Shown here: one piece after another, positions 35,925 through 45,419 of the stretch
Layout: each line of letters opens with the position of its first letter
Numbering within the stretch: the first letter of the stretch is position 1
Source of the DNA: Actinia tenebrosa
Lineage: Eukaryota; Cnidaria; Anthozoa; Actiniaria; Actiniidae
Direction of reading: 5' to 3'
DNA: 64,000 nt
NCBI RefSeq assembly: GCF_009602425.1
Contig: NW_022261496.1
Span: 10,411 to 74,410 of the forward strand
Translations under genes and position numbers: made by a program
The notes under the pieces: generated by a model
Databases searched by the model: none
What the model was told of the DNA's origin: nothing
What the model saw: only the letters and a program-made list of their open reading frames with translations

Positions 35925-36370
35925 ATTGAATATGGTTATTTGAAACTACCTGATACCGCACTAATATAAGACACTGCTATTACTGATCATGAATAATATG
36001 ACGTTAATCGGACACTTAATAAGGTAATTAAGGTAATTCCATACTTTTATACTGCGCATTCCTACTGCGCATAAACTAAGATGGCAGGAGATGTTCAGGC
36101 AATTGCATATACTTGAAACTACCAGATACACGCACTAACACACTGCCATCACTGATCATGAATGATATGTCGTTAATCGGACACTCTTGATAATTAAGAT
36201 AATTCCGTACTTTTTACTGCGCATCCTTACTGCGCATAAAGTAAGAAGATAGCAGGAAATATTCAGACAATTGCATATATTTGAAGCTACCAGAAAGCTA
36301 CGCATCAACACACTGCCATGAATGATCGCGCATGGTATGTATTTAATCTAACACACTCTTGATAATTAAA
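35925..36370 (+). repeat. Tandem repeat, about 172 bp, nearly three copies
   Basis: TTTGAAACTACC (35939), CTTGAAACTACCAGA (36111) and TTTGAAGCTACCAGA (36281) start similar units that each contain an ACTGCCAT/ACTGCTAT box, GATCATGAA, a TTAATCGGACAC box (degraded in the third copy), and CTGCGCAT...CTACTGCGCATAAA near the end. Spacing is about 170-173 bases. No function is visible. Confidence 0.8.
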
Positions 36371-37821
36371 ACGAAAAATTTGTTTCAGACCGCAAAATTA
36401 GAAAATGAATCTTGCGCGCCAGAACTTTAATGTAACCCCTACAGTGATTAAAAGGTTGCGCTTTTGCTAAAGTTTCGTTCATCATTGACAAGAGAAAAGA
36501 TGGAAGGATGGAATTGGGTGAGACATACAAACTTGTATCGTTTTGCCTCTTGTCAGCACTATATTTTGATTGATTGTCTTTTCAATATTAATTTTGATTA
36601 GTAGTGATGTGGTGGTCGATTTGGCTCATGCAGAATTTTTTTCATAAATTAAACAACACAAAAATTAATGTATCTAATTGAGCTTATGTTTATCATTATG
36701 GTGTTTGCAATCTTTAAATACACAGAGGTTGGCTATGGAATGGTAGTGGAACGTTTATAAACAACAACGCTGGATATATTTCTGAGTCTAAGTAATAGTG
36801 CGAAATTAATGAGCAAGTAGAAGGAAGTACAAGCCTTAAGAAGAGAAAAAGTGAAAGCCTGAGAACCTGACGTTTATAGAAAAGAGATAGCAGCAAATCG
36901 GAAAGATCTCAAGCACACAAAGAGATAACAAAGTCCCAAATTGTGTACAGCTCCGGTATGAAGCCGTGGTATCGTGGCAGCGCAAATATTCCACATATGG
37001 CGGAAAGTGGGTTAACTGGAAATACGACCCTGTCATGAGTTTGGGTTTAAGGAATTCATAGAATTTAAAGCCACACGAAAACAAGAATTGTATATCAATA
37101 AACTATCATTTTTATTCAGCTTTTTAGTGTCAATAAAATATTTATAAAATTTACTTGAGCTGTTCCGAGGCCGGGTGGGCACATATTCGTCTCATGCTTA
37201 GAGATAAAATAAATAAATATAATACTGCCCTGAATGTTTGTGAAATATTAGTATGGCAATGGGTTGAAAAATCAACCAATATAAGTATAATTCTTGTTAT
37301 ATCTATCAATACGATAGCGAATGGCAATAGGCGTTTTGAACCAATTACATGTTAAATATTTTGATTTCCCTTTTAGATATTCTCGTTTATCCTTGTCTTG
37401 TCTGTAGGGTCCACCACTACGCTTTTTTTTTTTTCTTCTTCTTTTTTTGCATTACAGTAAGTATCTAAGTATATAATAGCGCAGGTAGTCAGTCTATATA
37501 ATCAAATGCACGGTGTACACATTTTGTTCATTGATACTGAACCATTGATAACCAAATGTTAATGTTTTCTCTTCAATGCAATCACTGTTCCATACATCCT
37601 TCAGCCTAAAGAAATAGCTCATGTTTGATGACAAAAATTTCGAACGGTTTTGGTCAAGTCTTATAAAATGTTTTTTTTTCGTGCGAGAATGAAAGATGTT
37701 CAGCAAATATATTGAGAGGCATTTGCCAGAAGACGTTCCTCAGCGTACGTTGTATACGTACAAGCATCAAATGCAATGTTTTGTTTTTTTCCACTGCGTT
37801 GTTCAATCACAGCTGTTAGCT

Positions 37822-38319
37822 CTAACTAAACATAGTAGTCCATCTTTTTTTAGCCATGGTATGCGGTGATCGTCTTGGTGGGACTGGGGACCTCTTTCCA
37901 GCCTCTTGCTCAATGGTTGCAAATATTGCATCAAAAAATGATTCGGGACTTGGATGTTGATTCACGCTTCTTGTTTTTTGAGTGTCTGTCTTGATGCCAT
38001 CTTCGTTATCAATGGATATAGATAATCTTGATGGAGCTGTTTTCGTATAGTGATCCGCAAATGAGGGACGTTTCACAGCATTAGAGGTCGAGGAAACTGT
38101 AGAAATGGTCTCTGATTCCTTACTCGAGTTCTCGCTCACTAAACTTTCTGCATATACATCCGCATACATGCCAGGAGGTCTTGTACTAATGTATGGCTTG
38201 GAATTATTACTGTCATTTTCGCCAACAAAGGTAAATTCTTTTCGGCTTGAATGTCTCGTTGGAGTTACTTCACCCGGTGGGTGATCTACTTCAAAACTTG
38301 CCGACCTGGAGTTTCCCAT
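37822..38319 (-). CDS. Small hypothetical protein, possible N-myristoylation (165 aa)
   Basis: A single open exon from MGNSRSASFEVD to a stop at 37822. Gly2 with Ser6 fits the N-myristoylation consensus GxxxS. The protein is Ser/Thr/Pro-rich with a conserved-looking segment SFFDAIFATIEQEAGKRS, an SH3-type PVPPRRSP site, and a C-terminus KKRWTTMFS. An AG acceptor (CTGAACAG) lies just 5' of the start, so an untranslated first exon is likely. The SFFDAIF segment vaguely recalls the start of GoLoco (G-alpha binding) motifs but lacks the key DQR. I do not recognise the family. Codon use and the long open frame, in DNA otherwise rich in stops, favour a real gene. Confidence 0.6.
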   Translation of the reverse strand: MGNSRSASFEVDHPPGEVTPTRHSSRKEFTFVGENDSNNSKPYISTRPPGMYADVYAESLVSENSSKESETISTVSSTSNAVKRPSFADHYTKTAPSRLSISIDNEDGIKTDTQKTRSVNQHPSPESFFDAIFATIEQEAGKRSPVPPRRSPHTMAKKRWTTMFS

Positions 38320-40472
38320 GATAGCTGTTCAGTCCAACAGCATTAAATATCTTTCCGAAAAGAATGTGTTCAGATTTTTCGTTGACTCGAGATATCTCTT
38401 GTGTGTGATTACTAATAGCATGTGCTAAGTTATGACGACGTTAAACTATGTCAGTTTAGTAGTTAATACATTTTACCTCATTTCCCACGCAATCGGCTAT
38501 TTTGTCGGGAAACGACCGTGACATTACACTCAGCGATTACGGAATCCAAAATGGCAGGCCATTGTGATTGGTTAATAGTTTGATAATCAGCGCAGGGTTC
38601 AGTGCTTTTGAATAGCGAAGAACACGTCAAAAACGATAAGAATGCAATTGCTTTTGATAAAACGTCTATATAGAGGTTACTAGAACTACAACTTGAGGTC
38701 ATTTCTTTTGTCTCATCGGAAACACTCCAGTGATTCACCTCATTAATCTCTTAAAAAATACCTCGAGTTGTGATCAAAACATGCACAAAACTATTTGATT
38801 TATGAAAGTCCAGGGTTTAATGAGCTGTATATTTGAGGAACAAAATTAAAAGTTTTTTTTTTTAATCAACGAAAGATAAATCTTAAAATTAATTTTCAAA
38901 ATGAAATAAAAAATCAGCGAGTTTATAAAATAAAAAAAATTATTCTTATTATATATTAGATATGTTTACTTTAAGCCTGTTAGTCAACCATTCTCACATC
39001 ATCGACGCATTTATCATCTTGTTATGCACGTAGTCTCAACAGTAAATATGATTTTTTTTTTAACGTGATGGCAAAGCCTGAGTCATGCATATCTAGATCC
39101 CCCCAGTAAATATTTGCTCTTAAGTCAATTCCGCACATAAGGATGTACTCCCTCTGACGACGCCAGCAATTAGACTAGAAAAAAATTAACATTGCAAGAA
39201 ACAACAACATTTTGCGAGATGTCTGCTGTCAAATTTGACTATCACTAATAAGAAATCTGTAGCGACTACTTTATTGAGTGGTAAAGAGAAATTAGGTGGT
39301 GCTTTATTCTTGATATAAACTTTACAAGCAGTCAAATGTACATCGTGAACATCTGTACAGCAATCATAATTTTTTCCCATGACAATCCATGGAAAATTTT
39401 CACACATAATTAAGAAATATCTTAATCTCAAAAAACAAAAACAGAAAATCCGGTCTGACAACGAAATTGATTGTGCTATATATTGAATACATAAAATCTT
39501 CAACACTTCAACTCGTGCGTTTTGTGCTCTAATGCCTTTAATAACGTTAAGTGTTAGCACACAATAAAATACGCATAACACAATATCCCACTTAAAGCTT
39601 TTATCAGATAATGAAATAAGACCAATAAGCCTGAAACGAGAGGCCGTATTACCCCCGTCTCTAGACCATAATCCTTTTCACGCTGGTTTTGTTCTTTAAT
39701 TATGACTATTGTTCCTGTATTCTCTAAGTAATCAAAAATTTTAATATGAAAGAATTTTAAAAACTATTATGGTATAGGGTCGGGGGTAAAACGTCATCTC
39801 GGTTCAGGCTTATTGAAAAATGTAAGAATATTCGTTTTATTTCTGATACTAGGCTAAATCCTTTGGAATAAAGAAGAAGTCAGGACGTGACTTCAACTGC
39901 AAGATCAATATGTCAAGTATCTCTTTAAAGAGGCCACTTGAAAATAGAACTTTTAATAGTATGCTTTCGTCAGACAGAAACGTGACATTTGTACAATGTA
40001 TGTAGTAAGATTTAGAAGTAAACTTATTTTTGGCTACAGCTATATGTTTCAAGCAGTGGGGGATGGGGATCCAGGGGAAGGATCAGGGGATGGAGAACCC
40101 TCTAAGGTTCAATTGATTGTCTTATCCTAGAATTGAGTTTTGTCACAGGTTTTACGAAAATTTTGTATTTTCGTAGAAATTTATATTGAACTAGAAGGTG
40201 GATAAGAGTGATTGGCCATCGAAAGGTCCAACAGGTTTTGCTTGGATCAGCCCTTGCTAAGGGTTATTATAAAAGCAGTTTTATCTATATTAAAATATGT
40301 ATGCGTTCTCTCTTCCTTGCAATGATATACAATGTACAACCGAATATTCAAATTTAAAGCTCAAAAGGAAGTGTTCCAGAGCCTCTTAACCCCTTCCCCC
40401 GTGGGCTGGCTATGCCCTTATTGGTAAACAACTCTGCTCATAATGATACTATAATTGAAATGCTTGTCTCTG

Positions 40473-40797
40473 ACTCAAAAACGATTTTACAAACCATATG
40501 TCAAGTTGTTTTTACCGTCCAGCTATTTACCACTATTAGAGCACACACAGGTTAGAGTATGAACAATTAATCCGTGAAACACTAATTACTAAATAGTACA
40601 AAATAGTGCTAATTAAACAATAGAAAACAATGGAATTTGCATGAAATTTTGCTATTTAGTATTACTAAAGTTTCACGGATTTACTGTGGTCACTCTAACA
40701 CAACTTAGCTTCAAAAAATTTAAAACAATTTTGCAAAACCATGTAAAGTGGTTTTTATCATCCAGCAATTTACCACTATTAGAGCGTGCACAGGGTA
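40473..40797. repeat. Block duplication interrupted by a MITE
   Basis: The segment around 40473-40552 (TACCGTCCAGCTATTTACCA then CTATTAGAGC) is repeated at about 40716-40797 (TATCATCCAGCAATTTACCA then CTATTAGAGC). Between them sits the MITE at 40555-40695. The duplication could be older than the insertion or produced with it. Confidence 0.7.
40555..40695. repeat. GAGTG...CCGTGAAA MITE, copy 4
   Basis: GAGTATGAACAATTAATCCG then TGAAAC is mirrored by GTTTCACGGATTTACTGTGG and TCACTC. TA flanks both ends (40553-40554 and 40696-40697). The inner parts AATTACTAAATAGTACAAAA and TTTTGCTATTTAGTATTACT are also inverted. Its left half is nearly identical to the fragment at 51898-51956. Confidence 0.9.
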
Positions 40798-41281
40798 ACA
40801 CAACTTAGCTTGCGTACACTCATGTAATTTCAAACATAAAATTTGTTATGACGAATTATACCATGGTAATGGTGGGGCCAGCTAGCTAATGCCCTAAAGC
40901 TCGAAAATAAATTGTTTTTTTTTTGTTGTTTAAGAAGCATTAATTTAATCAATTATACTGGTTTGATCTGTGAACACAGATCTTCTTTAATTAAGTGTGC
41001 CATTTATATTTGGGCATAAAATTGTTTTAATTTTTTTAAATCAGAGACAAACATTTCAAGTAATACTGTAGCTCATAATAAGTTTCTTTTTTCCCCTAAG
41101 TTTCTATGTTTAATTGTTAACTATTAATAATTTTCCAGCTTACATGTTACTAACAGATTTTTTTGTTTCATCTAATATTCAAATAAGTATTATTAGATCA
41201 TTTTGTTTTTGTAAGTATTTTCTTATTCTTTTGATTGCTTTATTCTTTCACTTAATTCTTTCACTCGATTTACACAGTCTA

Positions 41282-41391
41282 CTTTGTTATAGAAACCATG
41301 CCGTATTAAGACTCCTGGCTTTGTTATAGAAACCATGCCGTATTAAGACTCCTGGCTTTGTTATAGAAACCATGCCATATTTAAACTCCAG
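41282..41391 (+). repeat. 37-bp tandem repeat, about three copies
   Basis: CTTTGTTATAGAAACCATGC begins each unit at 41282, 41319 and 41356. The first two units are identical and the third has drifted near its end. Confidence 0.9.
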
Positions 41392-41488
41392 TTAATTATG
41401 GTGCAAATTTATGGCCTTCGATTACACTAGTAATAAGTATTAAAAACAGCATTGAAAATAGGAACAGTCTATACTTGTACGTAAACTA

Positions 41489-41600
41489 CCACTCAGTTAG
41501 CTCAATTGGTAGAGCATTGGTCTGTTGTGCTGAAGGCTGTTGCTTAGTTTGAGGCCAACCAACACTAAGGGTCTTAAAATAACTGAGAAGGTGCTCTTTG
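41489..41600 (+). repeat. tRNA-derived SINE fragment
   Basis: TTAGCTCAATTGGTAGAGCA is a tRNA-like 5' half with an A-box, followed by a degenerate B-box (AGTTTGAGGCC) and then CACTAAGGGTCTTAAAATAA. I recall this tail joined to tRNA-like heads in anthozoan repeats. The B-box mismatch and the lack of a closing acceptor stem argue against a working tRNA. Confidence 0.6.
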
Positions 41601-41967
41601 TAACGGGCCTTTCTGATTGGCTAAAGCACTTTGGTGGGAAAAACAAATTGACTTTATACAAACGCGCAAAAATTCATCATAGTTTATTTCTTTAGCTATA
41701 TAGTAGGATTACACTCATTTTAAATTATGGTTTCTAGTTGTGCAGTACCTTTGTGTATACGAATCGCTAAAAAACAAAAGCAGAAAGCTTGGCTTGTACA
41801 CATCAGATGTGGCTTGAATGACCAAGTTAATGGTAGTCATGTCCTTAATCAACTAAAGATGTTTAAAAAGGGCCACGAAGTTTATCACTTGAATTACTGT
41901 AAAGTGTTTATCTATAAAAATTTTACAGTTACAATCATAATTTTCATCGACAGTTCAACCACTATAA

Positions 41968-41973
41968 TTTATT
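41968..41973 (-). terminator. Likely polyadenylation signal of NOC4L
   Basis: AATAAA on the minus strand, about 66 bases after the NOC4L stop codon. Confidence 0.45.
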
Positions 41974-42038
41974 CTTGTGACCTATATATTTCAAGTACCA
42001 TAATCTAATAATGCACTACAGTACATAAGAAATATCCC

Positions 42039-42395
42039 TTACTCCATACTCCAAAATCCATCAAAGTTCTTGCCTAAAAATCCTTTAGGTTGTTCATATT
42101 CCAATATAGCATTATTTTCAGTTACCTTAATGCACTGCTTCTCAAAAAGGTCATCATAACTGGAATCAAAGTACTTAGATATGTCAATGTCTTCCTTTCC
42201 AAGTGGCTTCTCAAAAAACTCTATGAATGATGGCAATTTGGGATAGACGTGGTGTTGAAGAGTCTTTAACTCCCATAATGAACTTTGAATGGCATTACAC
42301 TTGGCTGGATCAGGTTCCTTGGGATTATATGGGTCACTTTCTATAGAAGGGACATTATTCTCTTCAACATCACCACTAAGGAGAAGTTTGGACAC
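42039..42395 (-). CDS. NOC4L: NOC4L exon 2 (C-terminus)
   Basis: Begins after the acceptor CAATACAG|GTG with VSKLLLSGDVEENN and ends KGFLGKNFDGFWSME, then stop. The DPYNPKEPDP and SSLWELKTLQ blocks match the family's C-terminus. The first codon is GTG (Val) in the spliced protein, not a start. Confidence 0.9.
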   Translation of the reverse strand: MSKLLLSGDVEENNVPSIESDPYNPKEPDPAKCNAIQSSLWELKTLQHHVYPKLPSFIEFFEKPLGKEDIDISKYFDSSYDDLFEKQCIKVTENNAILEYEQPKGFLGKNFDGFWSME

Positions 42396-44746
42396 CTGTA
42401 TTGGGACACATTAAAGTAATTACAATAAGAATCTTACAATAACAAACTTTCTTCATCTTAAAACATGTGTCATTCCATTTTTTTATGACATTTAGTATAT
42501 GTAATAGGACTCCATGCTGTCCAAATAAGAAATAATTGGAGGAAAATTCCAAGGACTGACAAAATTGAATGAGGCCGTAGGCCGAGTTCAATTTCGCAGT
42601 CAGAGGAATTTTTCGAGTCTAATTATTTCTTGATTGGGGAGCATGAAATCCCATTACCTATTAGATATATAGCTGCCTAATTAATCCCATATCGAAAAGA
42701 CCTTTCTAATTAAGAAAGTAATTGGACAGTTACCCATATGGGATTAATGAGAAGTTGTATAATTAATATATTAAAAAATCGAATGAAACTCAAAACGAAC
42801 CTTATTTCTTAAGGAATGCTACATGGTCTAAAATAGAGACATTAGAGCTGTACACTCAAACCAATAGCAATATTTATAGCTTATGCACATTGACATCAGG
42901 TATTTTTCTCATTCAAATTTGTTGACCATTAAATCAAAAAATTGCCTTATTTCAATAGCCAATAAAGCTCTGGTTAGCAAATTAATATCACTAGGTGTAA
43001 TGAGCATATGAGAAAATGATGACCTGTCAAAACAAAGCAAAATTAGCCAATAAATGCCTTTGCATTTGTGTGCAACCCACATAATTGTAGACATGTCAAA
43101 AGTTGCCATTCTGTACAAGAATAGCAAGCAAATGAAAAGTGGTGTTGATTGCCTAATTAATTTGCTGTGTTTTAACAGGTCATCATCCCCCCTCCCACTG
43201 TGGGATTGTCTGAAACATGCCATAGAAAAGTGATGTTATGCCATTTAAGCAATGCAACTTCTGCTGACAAATGGCAAGCCTAATGCTAACTCAATCATGT
43301 ACACATTGTCCATGGTGTCTTTTAAAAGGAGTGGAAAAACTGTTGTAAAATATTAATCTTGTATATTAGCAAGTCTAAAGTTTATCAACAATTATCCAAC
43401 ATATGAATCAGACCCACCTCTGTGATCAGACTCACCTCTTTTCTGTGAATTAAAACTTGACAGCTTGGATGTCTTTTCAAAAGATTTCCAATAAATACCA
43501 CAGCCAAGATTGCACCTTGAGGAGGAGCAGATAATACAAGAGTTGACAGCTTCTTGGCAAATGCAGCAACCAAGTAAGCTGGTAAATGTGTAGATGACAG
43601 AAATAGATCCAAAAGATGGAAAAATCTGGACTGATATTTGATGTGAAAAATTTCTGGCTCAAGTAAGGCATATAATTTCTTGTAGAAATCAGGGTAATCA
43701 AGATTGTATTGATGGATCAATATGAAAAGCCCATTGAGTGCTAGCAGGCTAGTAGCTCCACCAAAGTTGTATGAATCTGTAAGGAAATCCATCAACATCT
43801 TAGGATCATTCATATATGGGATTACATTGGTGTGAAGATTTAGAAGAACTTTCTTGTGGATTTCTGGAGACAGAGGTTTACTTAGAAATAAAAGCCATGC
43901 TTTGCTGAAGTGCTTCTTGTGTGCTTTTAAGAGAAATACTTCAGGCTTGCTATCTTTTCCTTCTGGTCCTTGAAGATTGTTTTCCAACACCAAGAAGTTA
44001 TTTATTTCATCGTTATCACCTGGAACCTTCACTTGACTCAGCAATGCATGGATATTCCCCTTGAAGAATCTCCCATTCCTTTGAAAATCTTCTTCATTTT
44101 CAAGGGCCTTTCTTATATTTTTCAAAAGATGAAATCTTATATCGTCATATTCTACATATTCACTGAATCTATCAATTAAAGAACTCATATTGTAGTCACC
44201 ACGAACCAGCTCCTCAAATATTTTTGCAAACAAAACAGCAGGGAAAACAGCTGACTTTTCATGGGTTCTCCCTTTGTATTCTTCAACCAAGAACTTCATT
44301 AGACTACAAAGGGAAAGTTCTGCGACAGCTACAGATACATGATGAAGAAAACTCAACAGTTTTCTTTGAGTTGCGAGGTACTTGTCATACAGCCATGAAT
44401 TGAACACATCCTCGGGATCTTCAGTTTTCTTGTCACCTGACGTTTCTCTTTCTTCTTGGCTGGCTTGATGAGACGAAGACTTTGTGCCATGCATGAGTTT
44501 TCGGTCGTTCAGGAAAGCCAAGAAAATTTTGTGCACTGATTTTATAAAAGTAAGAATAATTTCTTCATCATCCGTATCAGCAGATTCTATCAAGTCAACT
44601 AACAGATTCGCGTTAGAAGAACTTTCAAGGATCAGCTTTGTTTTCTCTTTGATTTCTTTCTGTTTTAAAGCAATGTTCACTTTCTTGTCCGCCATCTTTG
44701 CACGTGCAGTAGTTTTCGCCGCTGATCCTTTCAATAGCTGGCTCAA
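42039..44746 (-). CDS. NOC4L: NOC4L, nucleolar complex protein 4 homologue
   Basis: Two exons, 44746-43436 and 42395-42039, joined at GAG|GTGAGT and TACAG|GTG in phase 0; 555 residues, close to the usual size of about 516-550. The protein matches NOC4L from memory in several blocks: SLLALNGLFILIHQYNLDYP, the FHIKYQSRFFHLLDLFLSST block, HLPAYLVAAFAKKLS, GNLLKRHPSCQVLIHR, and after the intron SDPYNPKEPDPAKC and QSSLWELKTLQHH. Family knowledge: it belongs to the CBF/Mak21 family, acts in the nucleolus with NOP14, and is needed for maturation and export of the 40S ribosomal subunit. The start may instead be the internal MADKKVN at 44695. It is divergent from the EH gene that begins at 45286. Confidence 0.95.
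42396..43435. other. NOC4L intron
   Basis: A 1.04-kb intron containing the palindromic hairpin element at 42502-42657. I see nothing else that is recognisable in it. Confidence 0.7.
42502..42657. repeat. Palindromic hairpin element centred on GAGGCCGTAGGCC
   Basis: Arms 42502-42574 and 42577-42657 are inverted copies (AAGAAATAATT with AATTATTTCTT; CAAAATTGAA with TTCAATTTCG; GACTG with CAGTC). The centre GAGGCCGTAGGCCGAG is itself nearly palindromic. It is typical of a hairpin MITE and lies inside the NOC4L intron. Confidence 0.8.
43436..44746 (-). CDS. NOC4L: NOC4L exon 1
   Basis: 437 codons from the first ATG (44746) to the donor GAAAAGAG|GTGAGT. It holds the helical N-terminal region and most of the CBF domain. 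The region before MADKK (17 residues, Ala/Lys-rich) may be untranslated. Confidence 0.9.
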
Positions 44747-45285
44747 TCACCACAGGAAACCCAATGTTTTAATTGATTCCTGAAAAGTTTTTACACATAC
44801 AGTTTTCGACAGAGTTATCGATATGATTATCCAGACATTTAATCTCAAACCTGAGCACTTGACGTTCTTTTATTAATTAACGATAATATATTGAGGCGCA
44901 GAACAAAAGCCTCATTTTACTCCCCTCCCCGATTCAAATTTCAAGTGTTGGGTCACTATAAAATAGACTGGGCATAGCGTCATCGAGCCGTGACGACAAT
45001 GCCTACAAACTAAACAACTATGCACAATATACATACGGATGATTTGGCAAGTGGGAGAAGACATTACGTTTAGATTAGCGTTGTGTACAGACTCCGACTT
45101 TTTCGAGAATACTTTAATATTTTGTATTTAAATTTTATTAGCAAAAAGTTATCAAAAAGCTACGTAAATTTCCTTGGATTGGTATAACAGAACGCTCAAG
45201 GTGGACTTGAAACGGTAGACGAGAAAGCTTCAAGCTAACTTTGTGTTAATGATAATTCAGTTTTGGGACGTTTTCACTTTACGAT
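44747..45285. promoter_or_regulatory. Shared divergent promoter region (NOC4L and EH gene)
   Basis: The 539 bases between the NOC4L start (minus) and the EH gene start (plus) must hold both 5' untranslated regions and both promoters. No TATA box is obvious at a fitting position. The head-to-head layout is seen; co-regulation is inferred. Confidence 0.5.
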
Positions 45286-45419
45286 ATGGATACAGATCTA
45301 AAGTGGGTGATAACTGAAGAAGAAAGAACAAGACACGATGCACTGTTCTACAGTCAGAACCCGAAGAAGGGATACTTATCCGGTAAAGAGTCCCGCGATT
45401 TTCCAAATTCGAGTATATT
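45286..45419 (+). CDS. EH gene exon 1 (start of EH1)
   Basis: Begins ATGGATACAGATCTAAAGTG (MDTDLKWVITEEERTRHD) and runs through the EH-typical GYLSGKESRDF. The 3' end is uncertain: only a weak donor TATT|GTTTAT (ends 45419) gives the phase needed by exon 2. A better-looking donor after TCCG (45382) would cut away the conserved KESRDF. The loop between RDF and LP is then one residue longer than usual. Confidence 0.75.

Larger units (their letters stand above)
38320..42038. other. Intergenic region with repeats
   Basis: No coding segment with support. It contains a duplicated block split by a MITE (40473-40797), a 37-bp tandem repeat (41282-41391) and a tRNA-like SINE fragment (41489-41600). 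The short plus-strand frame from 41727 has no family resemblance and is not accepted. Confidence 0.5.

Noticed and set aside
37900-37990. GoLoco motif in the 165-residue protein
   Set aside because: SFFDAIF resembles the start, but the essential Asp-Gln-Arg triad is absent.
41489-41565. A second tRNA gene
   Set aside because: The B-box is degenerate and no acceptor stem closes; a SINE fragment is more likely.
41727-42008. A 93-residue plus-strand frame
   Set aside because: No family resemblance, an AT-rich hydrophobic end, and it overlaps the likely 3' end of NOC4L.
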